64,000 nucleotides of DNA, from assembly GCA_963556695.1 (NCBI GenBank), contig CAUWAG010000010.1, positions 4,278,001 to 4,342,000 of the forward strand, in the 5' to 3' direction. The DNA is from Anthostomella pinea. Lineage: Eukaryota > Ascomycota > Sordariomycetes > Xylariales > Xylariaceae. A model generated the notes under the pieces. That model had not been told where the DNA came from and searched no databases. It saw only the letters and a program-made list of their open reading frames with translations. Of the stretch, positions 47,833-59,436 are shown piece after piece (position 1 is the stretch's first letter; each line of letters starts with the position of its first letter). The translations under genes and the position numbers were made by a program.

Positions 47833-49345
47833 TTACAAGAACCCGCCTTCGTCGGTGCCGAACACGCCGACGCTGCCACGCCAACGACACCGTTCCTCAC
47901 GTTCAACTGGTGAGAGGCCTGTGCCTCGAGGGCTCAAGGCGGCTCTTGGGGTAGTCGCAGGGTCAATTTCGCTGCTCCCCCGACTACTCCCTGTACTTGC
48001 GTTGGTCTGCACAAGCAATAAGCTGCTCGAGCTGCTTAAGCGCTTGGTGAACTCGTTGAAGTTCAAGTGCTTCACGTCAGATGTTGAGTGGCGTTTCTCA
48101 TGTGAACGCCGCGTGACACCTTCATCTGTCGGTCTACCGGAGCGCACATCATAGGAAGAGATGGGTATTTGTGGCTGACTAGTCGTCCGCTGGGTACCCG
48201 GTCGTAACCTCGAATGTGCTGTATGTGGTCGGAGAATCGATGGACCGCCGCTCAGACCTCCGGAATCGCTATAAACGGAAGTCCTGACATTCTGTGACCA
48301 ATGTGGCCTTCCCGAACTGTGCCGATTGGCGATGAATTGGAGCGCTCTGGATGCAGATGGGCCGATGCCATCACCGTCGACATCTTGCTCGAATGCGTCC
48401 TCGTCGCTATCATCCTCATCGTCGTCGTCAACCTCTTTACCAAATTCGCCGTCATCGTCACTCTCATCATCTTCATCCCAGGTGCTCTGCATAGGCTCTT
48501 TAGTCGCGACGACTCCCTTAGCATTAACACTTGACTTGACTTCCGCCTCTCGCATCAATGCCTCGAATCTTGCGATGGAGCTGAGCTTTTCCTCTCCTGG
48601 GATTTCTCGGTCGGAGCCTGGAATATATTGCAGTTGAAATGCCCTATCCAAGATGGTCTGCCGTGGTGCCGGAGGCGAACTAGATTGTAGACTGGGTGGT
48701 ATTGGTCCATGGGAAGAAGTGACACTTTCTCTCCCCCCCCCTAGGCGGCGAGCTCAAGGTTGATGACCTTCCCTGTGCTGATGTCCACCCTTCTATGAAT
48801 TGCTCTTGATATTCCCCAACGGTCGGGGCGGGCGACGGAAGATCGGAAGGATGCACCGTCGTGTAGTGTTGCTGTATGAAACCCATGGCAGCAGGGTTCA
48901 TCGAGCTGGCGTGAGACGACGACATGTCGCTTCTCAGAGAGCGTATGCTGGGAGACTCGGAGTTATATGTAGTGGTGGTATGCGGGTCGCGGGTCGCACC
49001 GTAGCCAGCGGATTTGGCTTGTAACTTGGACTTCTTCTTGCTCTTCGCACTGGACGTGGACGAGGAATACTCGTTCGCGTCGGAACGCGAGGAAGAAAAT
49101 GGGTTGATGAAGGACGGCGAGATAGGACTGACGGGACTCAGGGGCTGTCTGCCAGGGACTTCAGGCTGTATCAGCGACTGTATATAGCGTGCCCAGTCGC
49201 CCAAGCTATATCCTGTATCATCAGCGGCGCGGAACCACAGGGTGGTCGGCGCCGAGTCCTTCGAACTAGTAAGACCAGCAGTGCGGCTCGATCGGCGCTT
49301 GCGCAGCTTGTCGGTCGCGGGATCGGGGGATATATGAACAGACAT
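47833..49345 (-). CDS. Conserved Ser-rich protein of unknown function (one frame break)
   Basis: The N-terminal frame runs from ATG 49345 (MSVHISPDPATDKLRKRR, WFRAADDTGYSLGDWARYIQ). The C-terminal frame holds ILDRAFQLQYIPGSDREIPG, IARFEALMREAE, an acidic Asp/Glu run and a conserved-looking end CRWRGSVGVFGTDEGGFL. The two frames meet at the G9 run (C9 at 48733..48741 on the plus strand). Removing one base links SSPPRGGRESVTSSHGP in phase and gives 503 aa. A possible alternative first exon starts at ATG 49578 (MSAAGAPDRSQSLPPTPSTS), with a GTAC donor, but no acceptor tried keeps phase. No domain recognised. Low-complexity Ser/Asp stretches suggest a regulatory or scaffold protein (inference). 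Confidence 0.75.
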
Positions 49346-52300
49346 GGTTGGGAGAACATGTCCCTGCTTGCGGTGAGCGACGCGCTGGACCTCACATCCT
49401 GTCACGTAGGCCAGCGAGTGTTGTTGAATGGGTTCCGAGTCGTCCTAACGGGGTGTCAGCGCGCAAAATTCGCCAATGCAGCTTGGTGGGAGCCGAAGTA
49501 CCTTTGTCTTGTAGACCGAGAGGTAGATGGCGTCGGTGGGAGGCTTTGGCTGCGATCTGGAGCCCCAGCCGCCGACATCCTTGATTCTCGCGCTCGCTAA
49601 GACTTGGGAGAGGGAGAGGTTCGATGGGTGTCCGTCCTTCTGCGGCAATGGACCAATGACAACATATCGTGTCTGAAAATAGGATCAGCATATGCACTGA
49701 CGTACTGAGAATGCGCACGCCGCGATGTGCCCGTGGCAGCGTGGGTGGTTCTTTTCTTTTACCTTCCAAACGGCTCGTCCAAGAATAGCACCCCGATCTG
49801 GGGGAATGAGTAGACTGCCCTCCATATTCAGCTCGGCGCGGGTGGATTGTGGTCGTTACGGCGCGGGTTGCGCAAATTCGTCGGGTCTCGCCTTCGGTGG
49901 ACAGAGTATGGTTGCGCACAACTACAACGGGATAGGGACCGAAGCAACGACGGCGGTTCGTTTCATTCGATGTCAGGCCAGCAGCATAGTCGAGGAAATT
50001 GGTGGTGCGTGAGACAAAGGCGATGGCCTTCTTTTCCTCGCAACAGAAAATAGCAACCACGGATCCACCTTGCACCATGCACCATGCACCAAGACGCAAG
50101 CAGATAGATACTCGGGTGCTTCCGATGCCCTTCAGACTCTTGGGTCTCCAGGTAACGAAAAGGCAGCCGGCCGGAAGAGGGTAGCAGTGAGAACATGAAG
50201 ATGCAGACAAGAGACGAGCCAACCAACAGTGGATGGGGGCAGGACCGCAAGACGGGAGAAGGACTCGGAAGTGGGCTCTATTTTAGTTGGACTTCAATTG
50301 ATCGCATTAGTCACGACTAGGTTGCAGGTACCTACTTAGTGCATGTGGGTAGTCACCTTATACTATGCATGTCAGATTAGTGACGGACAGGTATTATGCA
50401 AAATCAGCTCGTACTGTACTGTAGTCCTGGTAGTGTGTGAGTGGATGCCGGGTCCATAACCCAGTCGTGCTAGCATTGATGCTCCTAATACACATACAAA
50501 GTTTGGCCGGAGGATTTTTGGCCGGAGGAAAACATCAAAAGGTGATAGTAGGAACAACAGCGACTTCAGATGAATTCAACACAGTCAGGGGTCGAGAACG
50601 ACACAGCCTAAGCTGAAGAGAGCGTGTGCAGCGAGAATGCGAGATGAAAGCCCCTGGACGAATCCTGAACAGTGCCTGGCGGGCCTGGAAACCAGGGTCA
50701 TGACGGATTGGTGGGGGCCTCAGGCGTTCGCTGCATTGCAGGTGGCATATTGGATTCTGGAAGGCCGGCGACAGGGGCTGAATGATGAACTTCTTTCATA
50801 AAATCATAAATGTGCAATGGGGGTACCGGTGCTAGCACCTAAATCAGTATAGCGGCGGTTGGGTCCTGGTCGGTACGCATCTATTTTCAGGTCATCATCC
50901 ATGGATCATTCAATGTTGGCATCCTGCCTGCCAGACAGAGCCTGCTCTCCTTTTATACCTGGTAACAAGAATGCACCGTTTCAGACAGACATCGTAGGGT
51001 ACATAGTTGGTATAGATACAGGTAGATTGTCCTCGCGCAAGTGGCGACTACCTTATCTATGAATATATTAACTTTCAAGGCCATCACAAGTCCGCCGGTC
51101 ACACTATCGACTTGTGACCAACATTGCCAACATACCAGCGACCATTCCAATATACTATAATATAAATGCTGTACTAGGTCAAGTCCGAGTCCCAGAGAAG
51201 GCGAGACATCCAATGTTATCTTTCTCCAGGTCTTGCCGCTAGGTTCGGTACTTGGTCTCGGAAGCATCCATCAACCCGACCCAATTCAGCTTTTCTAGTT
51301 TGCTAAGTTAACTTGCAACTGATTTGTCTTGTCAATGTACAGACCTGCTATCCAATTAGCAATAACTGCGACGCCAACAACCGTCGAAGGATGGATCACA
51401 TCGAACAGCTCGCTGCAAGCTACTGCAGTTGCTGCCTATGTGGCTTGCATGTAAGTAGGTGCTCAGTTCTAACATGAGTGGATCGTCGTGAGATTAGAAC
51501 GTCCATATGCAGTACGCAGTACGTCGAACCTGCCTCCCTCCTGTTCTAGAAGCCACGGATTGCGTGGGGATCCGCCAAAGACTGTCCAGCATTTAATAAG
51601 AGCAGTATACTCAACAACTCTATACAAAAGTCTCTGAATTCTTGTGTCTGCATACGTATATACTAATGAACCCTTCCTCTCGCACGGGCCGGAACGGGCG
51701 TTCCAGCTAGACGACGTGGCCTCCACAGTCGCTGCCGGTGCCGAACGGCGAAGAAGAAAAAGTCGAAGTCATCTGATTTCCCTGCGGGGCATGGGAGATA
51801 GCCGAGAGCGATCCCGGCAAGGATCAGGGGCCGAGACATTGCGGGTGGGGCGGCTGCTCCTCGGAGGCCAATGGCCAAGCTGGGAAAAGGGGGGACTGCC
51901 AACGGGTCCAGCGGTCGGGCCATTCGTCATTTCCAACGCTCCTACCGCTCCCGTTCGACACTTTAATAGTAATAACACAACAGACGAACACGCAGAAACT
52001 CATCTCCTGCTTCCAAAACACTTCGACACACGGCATGGAGAGGCATGTGTCGAGCGGTGTGACTCGCATGACGCCCGTCCATGCCGAAGTTCGCTCCAAC
52101 CCTCAGGTAAACGTGTCGTCCTGGTCGTGGTCGTGGCCGGTCATTCCCGGTCAGTAATGCGGACAGCCAATTCCTGCACCCAGTGCTGGCTGGCTGAAGC
52201 CTGATGTGGTGATCCCGAGTCTGGCCTGAGTATCACGGCGTCAACTTCGCGCCCTGTTCCTGGGCGGTCAAACGCCTGGTACTTTTCAGAGGCCGTCGAC

Positions 52301-55204
52301 GCTCCTCACCCCTATGGCTCTCACCTGCTGATCTGGGTACCTAACAGAGACATCTTCGCACTTCGCCAACGGCAACGTTTCAGAAGACGCACAAGACATG
52401 CGCGTGCGGCACGCGGATATTGCGCAGAGCAATCTTGAGAAACGATATATGCGTTGTCAGCAAGCGACAGCGGCATCGCCGCTCTGAACGCTGAGTGCAC
52501 TGTCTTCAATACAAAATGGGCAATTAAGAGTGCGACGTTGGCGATAAGGGTGGCCATGCAAAGGCCATATTCCAGACCGGCTGCAACTTCAAGGTCGCAC
52601 TCGGGCGATTGCAACCTCGAAACCCTGAGAGGCGGTGACCGGTACCCATTGACCCGGTCCAATCTACCCTTTCCAATTCCTACGGCGACGGTTTTTGGAC
52701 TTGGTCAGGGGAGCAGTGATCCTCATCCAATCGCGCGCGCACCTTTCTGGAGGCTGAGAGACATGAGAACCGTTGACGTCGGCGCGCTCCGGTTCCGCAC
52801 GGAAATGTGTTAGCGACTGCTATACCGCACGATACTATTGCCCTCCAGACGATATGCAAGTGTAAAACGAACGCCTTGCTTGGCTTTAACCACACGTTGG
52901 TTTCCCTCATTTACCGTCGGCTTGGGCAGCGTGCCTTCTGACCCAGCTATATTCCTTCCCTCTGTCTCCGGCATGAGCCAAGCATCCCAGTACCAAACAC
53001 AGCCGTGTTATGGTTGAGTTATGCATAACCCCAATCCGGCGCGGCAGGCAGTCTGTCGAACCAAACGCACGCGTGAAAACCGCCGAAATATCCAACTTGC
53101 CCCAAACCTTGCTCCACTGCATCTTTGCAGCCAATTCACCAGCTTCGATCTCTACACACCTGCATGTCGAACGCATCGCCACGACAAACCAGAACTGTTA
53201 CTCCCGTGACCAAAATCGACGCAGCGACTCTGTCCCTGAACATAGGGATAGGCCCCGTATTCGTATCCGTGTGTTATGAACAGCTCCAGAATTTTAAATT
53301 ATTTTGGTTCCGGTGTGAGCTGCTAGGTATCCCTCTTGATCGACAACCCATCCAGCCGATGTGAAGCTCACCGCTTCTACGGCCCGGCTACACGCATCAT
53401 TTGACCATAGCTGTCTGTCATTCACTCACAAGTTTGAGATCAAGTTGCACAGCTTCTGGAACAGTCGTGGGGTGAACCTTGCAGCGTTCCTAGGTGTTTG
53501 GCGTGCCTTACATCTGTGGTACCTGAATAATAAGATGACAATCGCACAGCGGGCCGCCCCCCGGGACCCTCTCACGCCATGATCAGTAGTCCCAGGGTCT
53601 TGCATATGCCATCTTACTACAAGTTTCAAGTTTCAATAAGGCGGTCAGTAACAAGTTAACGGGAAAGCACTATCGCGGACGGATCGCTCGAGCTAGAAAT
53701 TGGCGACGATGTCCGCGTCCACGGCGTCTTCGGCAACGTGTGAGGGAATAGGCAGGACCCCACTTGCGGGCCACTCCCGTCCGACGGTCACCTCGGTCTG
53801 CTCGGTCTGCAAGATTGGAGGGAGCTAGACTCCACAACTCCCACCCGCTGTCTTCGTCTATTTGAGCGCGGCGCCGTTTGTAGCTTTGGGCCGTCCGTCT
53901 CTGTCATCTGATTTCTTCGAAGGTGGCTGGGTGTGTTGGCAAGAGGTGTGAAGACCTCGGTGACCGGTCCTGTGGAGTCGATACCAAACCACGTCCGGCG
54001 GCCCTTGCGCGACACCAGCCCGCCTCCACTTGACTTCAGTCTATCGATACCTATTTAAGCAGTAGCCTCGACGCTTTCTTCATTTTTATCGTATTTCCAC
54101 GAGCAGGACGCGTCCGAAAACATTCCACAGGAAGCAGGGAAGTCTCGGCAGCACAGGTCAATGCCGTAGGCAAGACAACTTGACGTTGAGCCGGTAAGCC
54201 ACTACAGCAGTAGGTATCTTGCAACACCCTGAACTGCCCGATTACCTATCGAACGGTATCGTCGACCGGGACCCTGAGCGATCCCGCGTTCGTTCCTAAA
54301 TCCACGTGCAGACTCCCCACGCGGGCCACGCGTTCTGAACCAGGGGGCTGGTGCTTGCCCCTAATTTCGCTTGCGTTGGCCCGCCCGCCTGCCTGCCACG
54401 ATGTGACGGTGTGACGGTATGTCCTCGACGTCGACCACGACCCCGGAGCCGGAGCCGGAGCCGAAGGACCTCGCGTACCTGCATGGTTGGACAGGCCAGA
54501 AGGAGGGTCCACCCGCCGAACCTTCCTCCTACAACAACAACTTCAGAGGCATTTTGGTTGCGCGATCGCATCAAATACGTCCCGCCCGTTGCAGGTTCGC
54601 CGGTACGGCACTGAGCCAGTCCTGCGACAACGGCGGCTCGAGCATAATAGTGCCTACCGACGAGCCTGCTCTAGCATACGCCCTAATACCAGTATAATAC
54701 CTACCAATCAGATGCCCTGAAATGTGCTGTAGATAGCGAACCTCATCACCGGGATAGCTGGCGGACCGGCCCATGGCGTCTACTTTTCCTCCCCTAGCCA
54801 ACCTCTCACTAGCCCAAAAGAATTTAGACACCTTTGAAGCTTTACTACTACACGTAAGTGCGATGTTGATTTGAGTAGAAATACTTGATGAAAAAATGAT
54901 AACATTACGGAGGAAGCTGTAACCTTACGTGTAAGAACAAGCATAGGAGACTGGCGGTAGAGCATAGCTTTATGATTACTGACAGGCTGGCATATGATTC
55001 CCCTATACTTGAGCGGAGGTTAGTACTTGATGTCGGCCCATGTTTATACTATATACTACTCGGCCTACCTTCCCGTCTACACCTGGCCACTTTGATAGGG
55101 CCAGAATTAGCTGGTCGAAATAAGAGTGTCTGACGGACTTCCACGAATTGATACCCTACCAAGCCTTTCACGCCATTGACCAGACACTATACCGCACTTC
55201 CGAG
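49346..55204. other. Gene-poor stretch of almost 6 kb
   Basis: No gene I can support. Several open frames of 60-276 codons occur, but they lack splice-consistent extension, domains or codon bias. A frame at 54419..54697 opens with an ATG and MSSTSTTTPEPEPEPKDL. It might be an exon or remnant. Base composition fluctuates and patches of AT-rich sequence occur at 50300..51100. The stretch may be TE-derived or decayed. Confidence 0.5.
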
Positions 55205-55352
55205 TGTTGTGTCACAGTTCGACTGCTTGTGACTCCAGAAATGACTCTGTTGTTGTACGGGAAGAAGAAAGGAAACTATAAAGCAAGCTGGGAGACATGA
55301 TCTGTAATATATAGGGGTTGACCCCAGACACTGTCTGTCTTCTAGTGCCGTG
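55205..55352. repeat. Dispersed repeat copy B (uninterrupted)
   Basis: Partner of 30690..31052. Contains ATATAGGGGTTGACCCC and CTGTCTTCTAGTGCC, and joins directly the two flanks that the MITE-like element separates in copy A. Confidence 0.7.
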
Positions 55353-55699
55353 ACGTGTGTTGCTCGCTGGCAAGATCAGGAACGCGGGATCAAACCGGGA
55401 CACTTGCACTAAACATCTAGTTAACTGTCCCGTTGCATCATGACACATCACGGGAGACGGGGTCGCGAGACCCTCCATGACCTCTTGGGGGGAAGGGGGG
55501 GTGAGGTGTATGATGTGCTCTATTTATATCTATACAATCTATACAATCTATACTCTGATGTTGTTGATACAAGCGAATGTGAGACCTTCCAGTTGATACC
55601 CGACGCTGTTGGTACAAGGGAATGAATGTGAGGCCATTCAGTCGAATGGTACCTGACTGGAGCTTGCCCGCTCAAGAGACTCCGTGTCTGAGTCTCTGT

Positions 55700-56006
55700 T
55701 TACTTGGCAACACTGTCTCCATCCTTCAGGTACTGGTCGCAGATGCATTCCCACTTGTGAGGACTGAGCACGCCCCCATTGTACGAGGTACAGGACCCGT
55801 AATAGTCCGCGCAGTCTTTGTTGCAGTCATCCTCTTTGATGTACTTTTCATTGCAAGGGCTGCCATACACACGGGTGCATCGTTAGTTAGAGCCCGTGTC
55901 TTGGGGGACTGAAGATGTGTTAGAACTCAGGGGAAGCCTACTTTGCAACGGCGAAGCCGAGGCTCAGAGCCAACAGGAGCGTTCCGAAGGTAGATTGAAG
56001 CTGCAT
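55700..56006 (-). CDS. Small secreted cysteine-rich peptide, CS-alpha-beta (defensin-like)
   Basis: Two exons, 56006..55942 and 55859..55700, 74 aa, with an 82-bp intron (GTAGGC donor, CTAAC branch points, GCAG acceptor) that preserves phase. Signal peptide MQLQSTFGTLLLALSLGFAVA. The mature peptide, about 52 aa, has six Cys at residues 24, 34, 38, 45, 60 and 62. This is the order C..CxxxC..GxC..CxC that defines the cysteine-stabilised alpha-beta fold of defensins and related peptides. GSC at 43-45 fits the gamma-core start. Counted charge is net acidic (about -4), unlike most cationic antimicrobial defensins. It might instead be an effector or signalling peptide. A pogo transposon begins 72 bp upstream of its start codon. 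Too short and too split to show as a long ORF. Confidence 0.8.
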
Positions 56007-56079
56007 TGTGTGCTGAAGCGTTTGGAGTTTTGGCGGATACGGGTAGGCGATATTCGTTGCGGTTCGAATGGAGAATGTA

Positions 56080-58032
56080 CTCGTGCCCCGCACCACTTTC
56101 CACCTCGCTAGGGCTCACCACGTAAAGTGGTGCTCACCACAGTAGCACACCAACCACAATAACACACCAGTCTTCCAAAATAACCACCCTCCAGCCAAAA
56201 CCACACCAAAGTCATTATCTCTTTGGACAGACGACTCTTTCGCGATGGAATCCCGTATTTACGAAGCCGTAGAATATGCCGACAAGCATCCGAATGCCTC
56301 CGAACGCGGTATCTGCCGCCAATTTAGGGTTCCAAGAGAGCGCTTCCGCAACTGCCTGCAGGGCATCCCTTCCAAAAAAGGGCCACAAGAACCACCCACC
56401 AAGCTGAATGCAATACAAGAAAAAGCCGTCTGTGCTTATATCGACCGCCTAGATGTCATTAATCTCTCCGTAAGGCCAGAATTCATCACAGAGGCTGCCA
56501 ACTTGCTGCTCCAGGAGTCGGCGAGTACCGCGGTCACGGAACTACCTACAGTTGGCAAGAATTGGGCCTCCCGCTTCATCAAGCGCCACGGATACTTCAA
56601 GCAGTTTCAGAAAGTCCTTTCACAAGATCGGCAAGCTGCTGAAGACTCGAAACGCACTAAAGAATACTTCCAGAAGCTGGGGAGGGTCATCAGGGAGGAG
56701 GGCATCCTCCCTGACGACCTGTGGAACATGGACGAGACTGGCTTTCGATTAGGGGTTGGAAAGGACCAGATGGTCATTACCAAGCGAAAAAGAGCCCATT
56801 ATTTCGGAATACCAGAAAATAGGGAGTCTGCTACTGGCATAGAAGCTATCTCTGCCGCCGGCGAGGTTATCCCAGGCTTCCTTATCCTCTCTGGCACCCT
56901 CCACATGTCTCCATGGTACAAGGTACCCAAATTAGACCCCAGGATGGCGATTGTAACCGCGGAGAGTGGTTATTCGAACGACGAGATCAGCTTAGAGTGG
57001 ATTAAGCACTTTAATAAGCATTCTAAAACCTCTCAAGTTGGTATAAAGAGGCTCCTAATCATCGACGGTCACGGTAGCCACCACACGATACAATTCATTA
57101 GATATTGTGACGACAACGGCATTATCCCTTTTGGTCTCCCTCCAAAGATGACGCATTTACTGCAGCCGCTCGATGTGGTGGTTTTCCAGCCCTTGAAGCA
57201 CTACTATGTTAAAGCCCTGGATATTATGGTGCGTGATGGTCTCACGCACATCGGGAAGATCGAGTTCCTATCGTGTATTAAAGGGGTTCGCCAGCAAGCT
57301 TTTAAGAAGACCACTATCCTCTCTGCCTTCAAGAAAACGGGCATCCATCCTTTCAAACCGTCCGTTGTGATTAATCAGTTGAAGGAACGCGAAGCTCGCG
57401 CGAGGACCCCGTCACTCCCCCCTAACCAGCCTGGTTCCTCTCCAGTTACCACCCCAGCTACAATGCGGCAGATTCACAAGGTCGCATATCAAGTAGACGA
57501 GGCCTTGAACAACCTGGACGATGGCGAGGATCTTACTCCTGAAGATATTGAGAGGATCAGGCTCCTATCCAAGGGGGCGCGCTTCCACGCCTCCCAGCTA
57601 GTCCAGACCAAAAGGGACCTTGGAAGGACCGAATTAGCCTCTCGAGTTAACAAACAGCGCAAGTCTGCAAAGAACACTCCTCTCCAATCAGGAGGAGTCC
57701 TCACAGTTGAAATCGGGCGTCAGATGGCGAGGAAAAAGGAGCAGGAGACCGCGGCAGGCCTCCAGAAGAAGGCGGATGCCCTGGCGAAGAAAGAGCTCCA
57801 ACCACGAAAAACCCTCGCTAAGGAGGCAGCAAAGTTGGCCAGGCATTGGAGGATTACTAAGAGACTACCTGCTGCTGATATCTACGAATCTGGCAAGAAG
57901 ATGCGGTCGCTACGTAAATTTTAATGCTAAATAACCTCATATTGGTGTGTTATTGTGGTTGGTGTGCTACTGTGGTGAGCACCACTTTACGTGGTGAGCC
58001 CTAGCGAGGTGGAAAGTGGTGCGGGGCACGAG
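56080..58032 (+). mobile_element. Intact pogo/Fot1-like DNA transposon, 1953 bp
   Basis: Bounded by TA dinucleotides at 56078..56079 and 58033..58034. The 89-bp terminal inverted repeats (56080..56168 and 57944..58032) are identical in the comparison made and start CTCGTGCCCCGCACCACTTT. They contain an internal short palindrome around CACCACGTAAAGTGGTG. One uninterrupted transposase ORF lies inside. Identical TIRs and an open ORF indicate recent insertion. Confidence 0.95.
56245..57924 (+). CDS. Pogo/Tigger-type transposase (DDE superfamily)
   Basis: 559 aa, no intron, ATG at 56245. The N-terminus holds a psq-like helix-turn-helix (residues 1-45, ending RERFRNCLQGIPSK) and a CENP-B-type HTH (about 55-120, ending WASRFIKRHGYFK). 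The DDE catalytic core follows: Asp163 in WNMDETGFRLG, Asp274 in LLIIDGHGSHHT and Asp310 in LLQPLDVVVFQPLKHYY, which gives a DD35D spacing. The C-terminus is basic and coiled-coil-like (Lys/Glu/Ala-rich). All catalytic residues are present, so it is predicted active: cut-and-paste transposition at TA sites. Confidence 0.95.
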   Translation: MESRIYEAVEYADKHPNASERGICRQFRVPRERFRNCLQGIPSKKGPQEPPTKLNAIQEKAVCAYIDRLDVINLSVRPEFITEAANLLLQESASTAVTELPTVGKNWASRFIKRHGYFKQFQKVLSQDRQAAEDSKRTKEYFQKLGRVIREEGILPDDLWNMDETGFRLGVGKDQMVITKRKRAHYFGIPENRESATGIEAISAAGEVIPGFLILSGTLHMSPWYKVPKLDPRMAIVTAESGYSNDEISLEWIKHFNKHSKTSQVGIKRLLIIDGHGSHHTIQFIRYCDDNGIIPFGLPPKMTHLLQPLDVVVFQPLKHYYVKALDIMVRDGLTHIGKIEFLSCIKGVRQQAFKKTTILSAFKKTGIHPFKPSVVINQLKEREARARTPSLPPNQPGSSPVTTPATMRQIHKVAYQVDEALNNLDDGEDLTPEDIERIRLLSKGARFHASQLVQTKRDLGRTELASRVNKQRKSAKNTPLQSGGVLTVEIGRQMARKKEQETAAGLQKKADALAKKELQPRKTLAKEAAKLARHWRITKRLPAADIYESGKKMRSLRKF

Positions 58033-58034
58033 TA

Positions 58035-58116
58035 ATGGAGGAGAGTGCGTGTGTTGATGGTGATGTTTGAGATGTATCAGACGCCCCAATGGTGTTCAAC
58101 GTTGACGCTACTTATA
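58035..58116 (-). promoter_or_regulatory. Displaced promoter and leader of the defensin-like gene
   Basis: On the minus strand a TATAAGTA element (58109..58116) is followed by an A/C-rich leader that continues, after excision of the transposon, into the leader right before ATG 56006. Without the element the TATA-to-ATG distance would be about 147 bp, normal for such genes. Confidence 0.5.
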
Positions 58117-59436
58117 CCTGTGTAAGGCAGCGAGATCATCCATTGCTTGTGGCAACGTGTGGCTCGTGGCGAGTTATGATGAAGTGACAGAGTCAGCCAT
58201 GACAGGGTTGGGATCCTGTGCCTAAACTAATAGGCAGACACGTGGCGGAGACCGAATATAGGAGGGCGGCGCAGGCGGCGCGGACAGGGGGATAGCCGAG
58301 ACCGAACGTGGCAAGAGGACGGCGCGGAAGGCGCAGATGGCCGGTAACACGATTTGTTTAGTCATAAAGCTCTTCAAATAGACACAACATGTGGACGGCG
58401 TTATATATAGTAGTAATGAAACTCGACGTGGCAAGCATGACGCTCGGCGCTGGAAATAAGGCAAGGTCAGCGCATGGGCATGGAAAACGGCTTCTTGCCA
58501 CGACAATTATGCGCTTCTCTACTTACACGAGTGATCTCAGACCATACCAGTTGCCCGGTAAAGTAGAGAGGTAAAATGTACCTCCGTTGTCATCCCCATT
58601 GTCGTCTTCCATGTCCCCTCTCGCCGTAATAGTACGTCAGCAAGGGCCATTGGTGCATGTCGGTGTGCGAGTTTCGAAAGCTCCGTCGGAGGGAGGATTG
58701 TATCCCATCTTCCAAAAGGAACCCATCCCGTGAGGCTCACACAGATAGAATATAGACGACAAGTAACCCAGTTCGTGCAGACCCCACCTTGGGAGGATTA
58801 TCGCGGGGACCCCGAGCCCACACCTGCCAGGCTACAGCCTACATGCGAATGGGGTAGAACTTCCCGCTCCTGGAGGCAAGAAACGAATCCATCAGTGATC
58901 ACGCAATTGAACCCTGATCTTGACCAGAACAACACTGCGGAAAATGATGCCCCGAGAGACCGGCTAGGCATCGACCACCCCACAGCTGCTGAGCTGATGA
59001 GAATCCTCTACGACTCCAGGGAAGGCCGAGAGTTTATCCTTGGAATTCGTCATGCCTCTTGAGCTGTAGTTGGCCACCAGGTGGTTCCAGATTGCCATTA
59101 GCTGATTCTTTCCGCGGTGGACGGGTCTGAGTCGGAGTCCTCGCTCGTGTTCCCAGGATCACCAGAAGAGTCAGTCTCATCTGACCACCCTTCGGAGTCG
59201 AACTCATGTTCTGCTCTTTTAGACGATTGAACTTTGGAGGGGCTGCGACTGTGTACGGGCTCGTGTGTTTTCGTTTTTGCGTTGATTTCAGGAAGAGCTC
59301 TGTGGAGGTAAGCTTGCGAATCCTCCAACCCCAACAGCCCTCTGTTGCCGCCAATCCTATTATACCTTCTCGACACGATAACTAAACCGTTCTCTGCACT
59401 GAGTCGAAAGCGAGGTACCTGGGGATCAGAATGTGA
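58117..59436. other. Intergenic with weak ORFs
   Basis: A plus-strand frame at 58730..59062 has protein-like composition but no ATG start and no known domain. A minus-strand acidic frame at 59098..59376 (SDETDSSGDPGNTSEDSDSD) may be the tail of the HET remnant. Neither is called. Confidence 0.45.

Noticed and set aside
49392..50222. 276-codon open frame on the minus strand upstream of the Ser-rich gene
   Set aside because: Composition is Arg/Cys/Ser-heavy with no domain, it overlaps the presumed promoter and leader, and no splice solution joins it to the downstream gene.
51644..52204. 186-codon plus-strand frame in the gene-poor stretch
   Set aside because: Starts at an ATG but has no domain, no intron support and mixed composition; kept only as part of the intergenic note.
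58730..59062. 110-codon frame next to the transposon
   Set aside because: Begins with GTG, not ATG, and no intron or homologous motif was found; could be a remnant but cannot be supported.
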